A stretch of 5,315 nt of DNA from Candidatus Saccharimonadota bacterium (GTDB lineage: Bacteria > Patescibacteriota > Saccharimonadia > Saccharimonadales > Saccharimonadaceae): assembly GCA_020428185.1 (NCBI GenBank), contig JAGQNH010000069.1, positions 1-5,315 of the forward strand. Direction: 5' to 3'. How positions within the stretch are numbered: the first letter of the stretch is position 1; each line of letters starts with the position of its first letter. The translations under genes were made by a program, and so were the position numbers. A model generated the notes under the pieces. The model was not told where the DNA came from, ran no database searches, and saw only the letters and a program-made list of their open reading frames with translations. Of this stretch, positions 1-5,308 are shown piece after piece.

Positions 1-1740
1 CTAAAGCCGACGGTTTTTGACGACATTATCGCGATGGTTGCATTATATCGTCCAGGTCCGATGCAGTTTATCGACAGTTTTATCAAGCGTAAGCACGGGC
101 AAGAGCCAATTACATATTTGCATGAAGGCATGAAAAGCTCTCTTGAGAATACATACGGTATCTTGGTTTATCAGGAGCAGTTTATGCAGATTAGTAAGGA
201 ATGGTGCGGATTTACAGGTGGGCAGGCTGATACACTTCGAAAAGCTGTTGGTAAGAAAAAGATTGATCTGATGCGTAAAGTAAAAGTCGATTTTGTCGAG
301 GGCGCAATCTCGCATGGTGGTGCAACTAAAGAAGTTGCTGAGAAATTCTGGGATCAACTCGAAGAATTTGCGAACTATTGTTTCAACAAATCTCACGCGG
401 CATGTTACGGATTGATTTCGTACTGGACGGCATACCTAAAAGCTCACTATCCTGATGCATTCATGGCGGCATTAATGACGAGCGATCAGGATGATATTGA
501 TCGTCTGGCAATTGAAATCGCCGAGGCGCAACACATGGGCATGAAGGTATTGGCGCCCGACGTCAATGAAAGTTTCGTGGAGTTTGCAGTTGTACCGGGC
601 AAAAAACAGATTCGATTTGGATTGGCAGCTGTGAAGGGTGTTGGTGTTGCGGCGGTTGAGGAGGTACTAAGGGCGCGGGAAGAGTCTAGGTTTGTGAGTA
701 TTGAAGATTTTGCAAAGCGAGTAAATGTACAAAAGTTTAATAAAAAAGCGTGGGAATCTCTGATAAAAAGCGGCGGGTTTGATAGTCTTGCTGATAGATC
801 TGATCTGCTATTTAATCTTGAATCGATTCAGGGGTTTGCAAGCAAACTGCAAAAGGAGGCCTCTAGTGGACAGACAGACCTCTTTGGGCTACTTGGTGAA
901 TCGTCGGAAAGTGTTATGCCATCAATCAGTCTTCAGCCTTCGCCTACGAAGCATACCGAAAAAGAGCGACTGATGTGGGAGCGTGAATTGATGGGGCTGT
1001 ATATTAGTGCGCATCCGTTGGATGAGTATGCGCAGTATTTCGCAGAGCAGACGGTGCCGCTTAGTACACTAACAAAGGCAAATGATGAACATAAAGCGAT
1101 TGTCGGTGGTCTGATTAGTACGATGCGTACAATCATAACAAAAAGTGGGACGAAAATGGCATTTATTGGACTCGAGGACAAGACGGGCGAGACAGAGGTG
1201 ATTGTATTTCCGAAATTATTCCAACAGATTGGCGAACAGTTGAAACAGGATGTCGCGGTCCGTATTGAGGGCACAATAAGTGCACGCGATCGCGAGGGCA
1301 ATTTGATGGACGACATTAAGGTTATTGCGGATAATATCATGATTGTAACCGACCAGGAGCTTCGTGATTATCAATCGACAGGCGGTGGACCATTGAAGGC
1401 ACGAGCAGGGTCTGTGACGACAACAAAGCGATCATTCTCGCGCAAGCAAACAAGTCTACCATCGACAGAGTCGTATGCTACGCCCAGTGTGCGAACTGCG
1501 ACTGTTGCTGCAGCGACCCCTAAGCAAGTATATGTAAATGTAAAAAATCCAGACGACCATACAGTCTTGGAACAACTAAAAAAAACGTGCAGTAGACATC
1601 CAGGTGTCGACACGATCATTTTAGTATTGGGCGACGAAAACAAGTCTGCTATTAAGTTGCCTTTTGCAGTTGATGTCGGAGATACTCTGACAGGTGAACT
1701 AGGGAAGTTGCTTGGTGAGGATGCTGTCGTCGTAAAATAG
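1..1740 (+). CDS. dnaE: DNA polymerase III subunit alpha, C-terminal part (5' end outside window)
   Basis: Catalytic subunit of the replicative polymerase, acting in the cytoplasm at the fork with the sliding clamp and clamp loader. The reading frame is open from base 1, and the DnaE-like residues before the first ATG (LKPTVFDDIIA) show that the ATG at 34 is internal. Counting from base 1: ALYRPGPM at residues 14-21, YGILVYQEQ at 52-60 and FNKSH at 128-132 are hallmark DnaE segments of the fingers/polymerase region. A helix-hairpin-helix type region with KGVG follows at about 204-225, a clamp-binding motif QTDLF at 291-295, an OB fold at about 366-446, a Ser/Thr/Ala-rich linker at about 459-509, and a small C-terminal domain to 579. 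The PHP domain and the catalytic aspartates of the palm lie upstream and cannot be judged. DnaE proteins are usually about 1,100-1,200 residues, so about half is present. No frameshift is visible. Followed by two unknown genes on the same strand. Confidence 0.97.
   Translation, partial: LKPTVFDDIIAMVALYRPGPMQFIDSFIKRKHGQEPITYLHEGMKSSLENTYGILVYQEQFMQISKEWCGFTGGQADTLRKAVGKKKIDLMRKVKVDFVEGAISHGGATKEVAEKFWDQLEEFANYCFNKSHAACYGLISYWTAYLKAHYPDAFMAALMTSDQDDIDRLAIEIAEAQHMGMKVLAPDVNESFVEFAVVPGKKQIRFGLAAVKGVGVAAVEEVLRAREESRFVSIEDFAKRVNVQKFNKKAWESLIKSGGFDSLADRSDLLFNLESIQGFASKLQKEASSGQTDLFGLLGESSESVMPSISLQPSPTKHTEKERLMWERELMGLYISAHPLDEYAQYFAEQTVPLSTLTKANDEHKAIVGGLISTMRTIITKSGTKMAFIGLEDKTGETEVIVFPKLFQQIGEQLKQDVAVRIEGTISARDREGNLMDDIKVIADNIMIVTDQELRDYQSTGGGPLKARAGSVTTTKRSFSRKQTSLPSTESYATPSVRTATVAAATPKQVYVNVKNPDDHTVLEQLKKTCSRHPGVDTIILVLGDENKSAIKLPFAVDVGDTLTGELGKLLGEDAVVVK
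871..885 (+). other. Beta-clamp-binding motif of DnaE (QTDLF)
   Basis: Encodes Q-T-D-L-F between the helix-hairpin-helix region and the OB fold. This is the same place and form as the internal clamp-binding motif of E. coli DnaE (QADMF followed by G), and here too a glycine follows. It would dock the polymerase on the sliding clamp for processive synthesis. Function is inferred from the family; motif and position are read directly. Confidence 0.82.
1375..1527 (+). other. Low-complexity Ser/Thr/Ala linker in DnaE before the C-terminal domain
   Basis: About 51 residues rich in Ser, Thr, Ala, Gly and basic residues, with almost no acidic residues, join the OB fold to the final domain of about 70 residues. 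The composition differs sharply from the flanking folded domains and looks like a flexible tether. In E. coli DnaE the two C-terminal domains are joined more directly and the last one contacts tau. A tau-contact role for this C-terminus is an inference from that family. Confidence 0.6.
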
Positions 1741-1751
1741 CGGCTATTTTA
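1733..1751 (+). terminator. Small hairpin over the dnaE stop codon (possible weak terminator or processing site)
   Basis: TAAAATAG, loop CGG, CTATTTTA: a perfect 8-bp stem with a 3-nt loop that includes the TAG stop of dnaE. The stem is nearly all A:T, and no T run follows beyond the one in its own right arm, so it would be a poor intrinsic terminator. It could attenuate read-through into the next gene, or protect or process the dnaE 3' end. The symmetry is certain; the role is not. Confidence 0.35.
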
Positions 1752-1773
1752 GTGATACTATTGTGGTGAAAAG

Positions 1774-1779
1774 AAGGAG
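1774..1779 (+). promoter_or_regulatory. Shine-Dalgarno sequence for the 98-residue gene
   Basis: AAGGAG ends 5 nt before the ATG at 1785. It supports that start and shows that the gene behind dnaE is translated on its own. I see no convincing -35/-10 pair in the 44-bp gap after dnaE, so transcription probably runs on from dnaE. Confidence 0.8.
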
Positions 1780-1784
1780 AAGTT

Positions 1785-2081
1785 ATGAGTGAAAGAATTC
1801 AGAGACAGAACGAGAGAGAAATAAACAAAGATTTTTATGAGGTGCGAATTCAATATGGTGATTATGAGGGCGTTGCGCAGCTAGTCGATAATAATGAGCA
1901 GGGCGGGTACAGGTGGCAAATTTCGATACTTGCACGTGATACGCGCCAATTGATCTGCTATTGGGACGGTGCTGAGATAGATGGCGATGGCTCGATAGCG
2001 GTGTCGCTTGATGATATCAAGCGTGCTCAGGATGATATAGCGGAGGCAATCCAATCATTGGCATGGGAGCCATATAAATAG
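1785..2081 (+). CDS. Uncharacterised small acidic protein, 98 residues
   Basis: I do not recognise this protein. It is soluble in appearance, with no signal peptide or membrane segment, and acidic: about 20 Asp/Glu against 11 Lys/Arg. A charged N-terminus (1-16) precedes what reads as a beta-rich part (about 17-61, with an aromatic-glycine stretch YGDYEGVAQLV and the strand WQISILA), a short acidic turn (DGAEIDGDGS, 61-70), and an amphipathic helix (about 74-93) ending in WEPYK. The start is set by AAGGAG 5 nt upstream. It lies 44 bp after dnaE, and its stop codon is part of the Shine-Dalgarno sequence of the next gene, so the two products are probably made together and may act together. Codon use and base composition resemble the neighbours, which argues for a resident gene. 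The DGDGS loop resembles a metal-binding loop only superficially. Function unknown. Confidence 0.85.
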   Translation: MSERIQRQNEREINKDFYEVRIQYGDYEGVAQLVDNNEQGGYRWQISILARDTRQLICYWDGAEIDGDGSIAVSLDDIKRAQDDIAEAIQSLAWEPYK

Positions 2082-2085
2082 GAGG
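2079..2085 (+). promoter_or_regulatory. Shine-Dalgarno sequence overlapping the upstream stop codon (coupling site)
   Basis: TAGGAGG: its first three bases are the TAG stop of the 98-residue gene, and the run ends 7 nt before the ATG at 2093. A ribosome terminating on the first gene sits directly on the initiation signal of the second. This arrangement is typical of translational coupling. It also fixes the start of the 316-residue gene. Confidence 0.8.
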
Positions 2086-2092
2086 CAGCAGT

Positions 2093-3043
2093 ATGGAACG
2101 ACCAAATGGAAGAATCGAACAGGCACAGGATGAATACGATTACGAAATGACTCAATTGCAGTCTGATACGATTGCTCTTGCGGATGAATTACTAAAGCGT
2201 AAGCCAGAGAACTCGCCGTTGACTTTTGTCGATATCTGCCTAGAGGGTGATAGTAGTGAACTGCTGGAAGAGTTGCGCCAGAGTCCATTGAGTGATCTAC
2301 TGAGTGCGCTTAACGAGCAGCTTGCCATTGAGTCTGACGGCAGCTACTATCCAGTGCTTGACGTGCGCAAAGAAAACGGAACACTTACTGGAATAGGTCT
2401 GCGCGTTTTGGGCTGGGATGAGGATAAGATTCGTTGGGTTAATCCAAATAGGACATCTCGTGAATACAAGAGATATCCTGGCCAAAAGGATAAAATGCGA
2501 GAAATCGAGATAGGAATAAGTTATCGTATCGGCGAAGAGACGGTCGTAGAAACACTGAGCCTTCATTGTGCGACGCATACTCGAGGGTACGCAAGTATAT
2601 CTTCGAGACTTTATATGCCGGCATACGCAGAGACGGGTTATGAAGGGCATGGAGGAAAAAGTCGAGGTCGAACTAGCGAAGAAGATGTGTATTGGTTCCT
2701 TGATTTTGTCGCCCGTCATGTCGGTGACCAACCGAAAAGTATTGGAGAATTGCAAGCAGAGCAAATTCAAACAATACGATCAAACGCCGAGAGGTACGGT
2801 GTGCTCGAAAGTGTCGACAAGCTCATAAGTGACACCTGGAATGCGCAAGCGCTTTACCTGATGAATCTCCCTTGCCGGTTACTCGATGGCAATATATCAA
2901 TCGCTAAGGGTCTAGAGTCGGCAGACGTAGCTGTACGAGCTGGCGAAGCAGCTCGGCTACTGGCAAAGCAGTACAAAAAGAAACGTATGGACCCGTCGGC
3001 GGGTGGTGAATGGATTGTTAGCCGACGCTACGGGGATAACTAA
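2093..3043 (+). CDS. Uncharacterised protein, 316 residues, coupled to the preceding gene
   Basis: Not recognised. No signal peptide or hydrophobic membrane segment is visible, so it is probably cytoplasmic. By eye there are three parts. Residues 1-82 are mostly helical and acidic (SSELLEELRQ at 54-63). Residues about 85-178 are beta-rich, with GLRVLGWDEDKIRWVNPN at 102-119 and alternating hydrophobic strands around 136-175. Residues about 195-297 are helical, starting YWFLDFVARHVGD and ending in a basic tail QYKKKR at 293-298. A Gly/charged stretch at 181-194 looks like a loop. There are three cysteines (49, 159, 261), not arranged as a zinc site. The start is set by TAGGAGG, 7 nt upstream. 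The last 26 bp overlap the convergent methyltransferase gene. I see no Walker motif, nuclease signature or helix-turn-helix I would defend. Its position behind dnaE gives a transcription link, not a function. Confidence 0.85.
   Translation: MERPNGRIEQAQDEYDYEMTQLQSDTIALADELLKRKPENSPLTFVDICLEGDSSELLEELRQSPLSDLLSALNEQLAIESDGSYYPVLDVRKENGTLTGIGLRVLGWDEDKIRWVNPNRTSREYKRYPGQKDKMREIEIGISYRIGEETVVETLSLHCATHTRGYASISSRLYMPAYAETGYEGHGGKSRGRTSEEDVYWFLDFVARHVGDQPKSIGELQAEQIQTIRSNAERYGVLESVDKLISDTWNAQALYLMNLPCRLLDGNISIAKGLESADVAVRAGEAARLLAKQYKKKRMDPSAGGEWIVSRRYGDN
2994..3027. repeat. Inverted repeat at the convergent gene ends (possible hairpin)
   Basis: CGTCGGC (2994-3000) and GCCGACG (3021-3027) are perfect 7-bp GC-rich arms 20 nt apart. 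They straddle the overlapping ends of the 316-residue gene and the methyltransferase gene, whose stop codon lies in the loop. Read leftward, a T-rich stretch (TTTCTTTTTG) follows about 10 nt after the stem; read rightward there is none. If it works, it would best serve as a loose terminator for the methyltransferase. The long loop and the offset of the T run keep confidence low. Confidence 0.3.
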
Positions 3044-3518
3044 GCCCATAGAGCGCGATACCCGTTGCAACGCTGACATTAAACGATTCTTTTTTGCCGT
3101 TCATTGGTATTTCAATCAAATCATCGCACATTGAGCGTAGTTCTGGCGTGAGTCCTTCGACCTCCTCGCCTAGTAGGAGGGCGACTTTGTTGGGTACTAC
3201 GTAGTCTGATAGCACGATCGATCGTTCGTCTTGCTCGAGGCCGACGATTTTATAGCCAGCATCTTTGAGTGCTGCGAGGTCGGGTGTATCCTGATATTCA
3301 AATGGCACCATTTCTTCTGCACCGAGAGCGGTTTTGTGAATCTGACTAGTTAGTTTTGTCGTAATATGGGGCAATCTTGAATCGTTAGGGATATTGGGAT
3401 ACGGCGAATAGCCACTAATGATTATTTTTGCAACACCAAAGCCTTCGCATGTACGAAAAATTGCACCAATATTGTGAGTTGAGCGTATATTGTGGGCGAT
3501 AACGATGATATCAGACAT
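3018..3518 (-). CDS. TrmH/SpoU-family RNA 2'-O-methyltransferase
   Basis: SPOUT-class enzyme of 166 residues expected to move a methyl group from S-adenosylmethionine to a ribose 2'-OH in tRNA or rRNA. All three SpoU motifs are readable: motif 1 HNIGAIFRTCEGFG (15-28), with N16 and R22 matching the conserved Asn and catalytic Arg of TrmH; motif 2 LLLGEEVEGL (114-123); motif 3 IPMNGKKESFNVSVATGIAL (137-156), with S145 and N147. The latter two form the trefoil knot that holds the cofactor. The protein is a bare catalytic domain, without the N-terminal substrate-binding domain of RlmB/TsnR or the tails of TrmH. It is similar in size to TrmL, but the target (tRNA G18, tRNA position 34, rRNA) cannot be decided from sequence alone. 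The start ATG lacks a Shine-Dalgarno sequence. Its 3' end overlaps the convergent gene by 26 bp; the pilus ATPase is divergent, 55 bp away. Confidence 0.93.
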   Translation of the reverse strand: MSDIIVIAHNIRSTHNIGAIFRTCEGFGVAKIIISGYSPYPNIPNDSRLPHITTKLTSQIHKTALGAEEMVPFEYQDTPDLAALKDAGYKIVGLEQDERSIVLSDYVVPNKVALLLGEEVEGLTPELRSMCDDLIEIPMNGKKESFNVSVATGIALYGLSYPRSVG

Positions 3519-3524
3519 ACTACT

Positions 3525-3530
3525 AGTCTA
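3525..3530 (-). promoter_or_regulatory. Candidate -10 box for the methyltransferase gene (leaderless start)
   Basis: On the minus strand this reads TAGACT, 4 of 6 bases of the TATAAT consensus. The base 7 positions on is the A of the start codon at 3518, so transcription would begin at the ATG itself. That fits the absence of a Shine-Dalgarno sequence. No good -35 box is seen, so the call is tentative. Confidence 0.3.
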
Positions 3531-3539
3531 ACACTGTTA
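3529..3539. repeat. 11-bp palindrome in the divergent spacer (possible shared operator)
   Basis: TAACA-C-TGTTA is a perfect odd palindrome in the 55-bp spacer between the divergent genes. It covers the -35 region of the rightward candidate promoter and touches the -10 box of the leftward one, where a dimeric regulator could affect both. Short palindromes in AT-rich DNA also arise by chance. Confidence 0.25.
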
Positions 3540-3557
3540 AACACATAAGCTTTTTGG

Positions 3558-3563
3558 TATTAT
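3558..3563 (+). promoter_or_regulatory. Candidate -10 box for the pilus ATPase gene (near-leaderless start)
   Basis: TATTAT differs from TATAAT at one base. The predicted start of transcription is near 3570, only about 4 nt before the ATG at 3574, leaving no room for a ribosome binding site; none is visible further upstream either. The -35 region (around 3535-3542) is a poor match to TTGACA. Confidence 0.45.
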
Positions 3564-3573
3564 CATAAGTACT

Positions 3574-5241
3574 ATGCCGTATGTCGTAGAAGAAGATTCC
3601 CATGCACTAGCTGAAGAGAGTAAGATTCAGCAAGCTCGACGTGACCACGAAGAGAAGTCAACTGCACAGCGTGCAGCACTTTTGGGTCTTCCATACTTGG
3701 ATGCTCGTGAATTTGAAGAGAAGTTAGATCTAGTGCGTGAAGGTATGATGACCGTCAAGGAGATGCATGAATGGCGAATGGTTCCGCTCCAGATGGGGTC
3801 AGAGTATCAGCCGTACCGTTTCGGTGCGACAAGTAATACGCCGGAATCGGTTCTGAAGAATATACGTCAAAAATATTCTGATCAAGGTCGCGAAGCCCAA
3901 ATATTCCTGATTACGAATAGTGGTTTTATGACACTAATGAATCGGTATGATCCACCGAAAAAAGTAATATACGACGATATTACAATTGCGAAATCTGGAG
4001 ACAGTACTACAATCGAGCAAGTTAGTAAGACGCTTAATTCGGTTGGATCGGATCAAATTCTAGATTATCTTATCGATCAGGCGGATCGTCTAGGTGCAAG
4101 CGATATTCATGTCGAGAATCAGCGGAATTTTATACGAATCCGTATGCGTGTTGATGGCGCTCTTCACCCAGTGGCTGAAATTAACAAAGATAAATATCGT
4201 ATTTTGATGGGTGCCATTGGTTCGAGGGCAAATATCTCGTCTGCAGCAAACACATCACAATCCGGGCATATTCAGAAGGATATCCACCGCGAGGGCGCGA
4301 CACACTTACTTAATATTCGTATCGAAACTGTGCCGAGTATGTACGGTCAGGATGCGGTGATGCGCTTGTTTAACTTCGATGAATCAATGCTCAACCTTGA
4401 CCTCCTCGGTATCCCGGCGCGTGAAATGGCTGAAATCAAGGAAATTACGAGGCATCCGCGCGGGATGATGCTCATGGTCGGACCTACTGGTAGTGGTAAG
4501 TCAACAACCCTCTATAGTATGCTAAATGCGCTTAATAATTCCGAACGAAAAATCCTCACGCTAGAAGATCCTATTGAGTACGGCATCAGTGGTATTACGC
4601 AGATACCGGTGGACACGACTCATGGGCAGACATTTGCCGATGGTCTACGCTCAATTTTACGTATGGACCCTGATGTCGTGATGCTAGGTGAGATACGAGA
4701 TGTCGATACGGCGAAAACGGCTATCCAAGCTTCGATTACCGGACACTTGGTGCTTAGTTCATTCCATGCTAACTCCACAGCAGCGGCATTTAGCCGTATG
4801 ATTGGCATGATTGGTATTAACCCAATATTTAGTAGTGCGATTCGTTTACTTATTGCGCAACGATTGGTGCGTAAGCTGTACGATGGCTCTAAACAAGAGT
4901 ATGTGCCCGACGAAGCAACTCAAAATTGGATTAGAAAAACACTAGAAGGTGTGTCGCCCGAGCGAATGGAAGGTGTTGATTTGAATAATATCAAGTTGTG
5001 GAAGCCGGTTATTCATCCTGACGCACCATTTGGTTATAAAGGCCGAATCGTCATAATGGAACAAATGGTTGTCAATCATAATATTCAAGCTTTTCTCCGT
5101 GGAGATATCTCCGATGCAAATCCGGAAAACATTGAAAAAGAGGCAAAGCAGTCTGCGGGTCTTATTACCCTTATTCAGGCAGGTACACTTGCTGCACTCC
5201 GAGGCGAGACGACTCTAGAAGAAGTAAATAAGTCAATTTAA
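3574..5241 (+). CDS. pilB: Type IV pilus / type II secretion assembly ATPase (PilB/GspE family)
   Basis: Cytoplasmic hexameric ATPase that drives pilin polymerisation through the inner-membrane platform protein. The N-terminal part (about 33-127, with ALLGLPYLDAREFEEKL) matches the GspE N-terminal domain, and the region around LGASDIHVE begins the N2 domain. Motifs: Walker A GPTGSGKST at 303-311 (K309); Asp box LEDPIEY at 330-336; Walker B RMDPDVVMLGEIRD at 363-376, with catalytic Glu E373; His box GHLVLSSFHAN at 390-400. GYKGR at 487-491 opens the C-terminal segment. The N-terminal domain favours PilB/GspE over the retraction ATPase PilT. Length, 555 residues, is normal. Odd: the family's zinc tetracysteine site is missing between RLVRKLYDG (430-438) and GYKGR, and the whole protein has no cysteine. 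The ATG at 3574 has no Shine-Dalgarno sequence. Pilus versus secretion role, and so the symbol, is inferred. Confidence 0.93.
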   Translation: MPYVVEEDSHALAEESKIQQARRDHEEKSTAQRAALLGLPYLDAREFEEKLDLVREGMMTVKEMHEWRMVPLQMGSEYQPYRFGATSNTPESVLKNIRQKYSDQGREAQIFLITNSGFMTLMNRYDPPKKVIYDDITIAKSGDSTTIEQVSKTLNSVGSDQILDYLIDQADRLGASDIHVENQRNFIRIRMRVDGALHPVAEINKDKYRILMGAIGSRANISSAANTSQSGHIQKDIHREGATHLLNIRIETVPSMYGQDAVMRLFNFDESMLNLDLLGIPAREMAEIKEITRHPRGMMLMVGPTGSGKSTTLYSMLNALNNSERKILTLEDPIEYGISGITQIPVDTTHGQTFADGLRSILRMDPDVVMLGEIRDVDTAKTAIQASITGHLVLSSFHANSTAAAFSRMIGMIGINPIFSSAIRLLIAQRLVRKLYDGSKQEYVPDEATQNWIRKTLEGVSPERMEGVDLNNIKLWKPVIHPDAPFGYKGRIVIMEQMVVNHNIQAFLRGDISDANPENIEKEAKQSAGLITLIQAGTLAALRGETTLEEVNKSI

Positions 5242-5245
5242 AATA

Positions 5246-5273
5246 TTGACAAGAATATATTTAGTTATATAGT
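5246..5273 (+). promoter_or_regulatory. Near-consensus sigma-70-type promoter downstream of the pilus ATPase gene
   Basis: TTGACA (5246-5251), a 16-bp spacer and TATAGT (5268-5273): a perfect -35 and 5 of 6 bases at -10, in very AT-rich DNA, starting 5 bp after the ATPase stop codon. Transcription would start near 5280. It is by far the best promoter in the window and suggests that the next gene is strongly expressed on its own rather than only by read-through. Confidence 0.75.
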
Positions 5274-5281
5274 AACTATAT
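5267..5281. promoter_or_regulatory. 15-bp palindrome on the -10 box and start site (operator candidate)
   Basis: ATATAGT-A-ACTATAT is a perfect odd palindrome centred on 5274. Its left arm contains the -10 hexamer TATAGT and its right arm ends about where transcription would begin. An overlapping second pair, TAGTTA (5262-5267) and TAACTA (5273-5278), adds symmetry. A dimeric repressor bound here would block the promoter. No regulator is known; this is inferred from position and symmetry. Confidence 0.45.
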
Positions 5282-5282
5282 T

Positions 5283-5302
5283 CCCGTATGTAAATACACG
5301 GG
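5283..5302 (+). promoter_or_regulatory. Imperfect hairpin in the leader of the next gene
   Basis: CCCGT (5283-5287) pairs with ACGGG (5298-5302). One A-C mismatch and a few inner pairs can lengthen the stem across the AT-rich middle. It lies just after the predicted transcription start and before AAAGGAG, so it would form at the extreme 5' end of the mRNA, where such stems often stabilise transcripts. It has no T run, so it is not an intrinsic terminator. Confidence 0.4.
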
Positions 5303-5308
5303 TCGTAC

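Noticed and set aside
933..1340. Minus-strand open frame of 135 codons inside dnaE
   Set aside because: It lies wholly within well-supported dnaE coding sequence, has a Ser/Cys/Ile-rich composition typical of an antisense shadow, and matches no family I recognise.
34..1740. Start of the polymerase gene at the ATG at position 34
   Set aside because: The same frame is open to base 1 and the eleven codons before that ATG read as conserved DnaE sequence, so this is an internal methionine of a gene cut by the window edge.
1963..1995. EF-hand-like calcium loop in the 98-residue protein (DGAEIDGDGS)
   Set aside because: Only the spacing of a few Asp and Gly residues is suggestive; the flanking helices and the conserved glutamate at the end of the loop are not evident.
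2297..2770. Minus-strand open frame of 157 codons opposite the 316-residue gene
   Set aside because: The plus-strand gene has a good Shine-Dalgarno sequence and coupling to its neighbour, whereas this frame is Cys-, Phe- and Ile-rich and looks like a shadow. Because the plus-strand protein is itself unrecognised, this rejection is slightly less firm than the others.
4620..4808. Minus-strand open frame inside the pilus ATPase gene
   Set aside because: It lies antisense to the Walker B and His box region, whose sequence is fixed by the ATPase.
3574..5241. Retraction ATPase PilT as the identity of the ATPase
   Set aside because: PilT proteins are usually near 350-380 residues and lack the GspE-type N-terminal domain seen here; length and the His box context fit PilB/GspE.
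5283..5302. Intrinsic terminator for the pilus ATPase gene
   Set aside because: The hairpin lies downstream of a strong promoter and just before a Shine-Dalgarno sequence, and no T run follows it, so a leader structure is the better reading.
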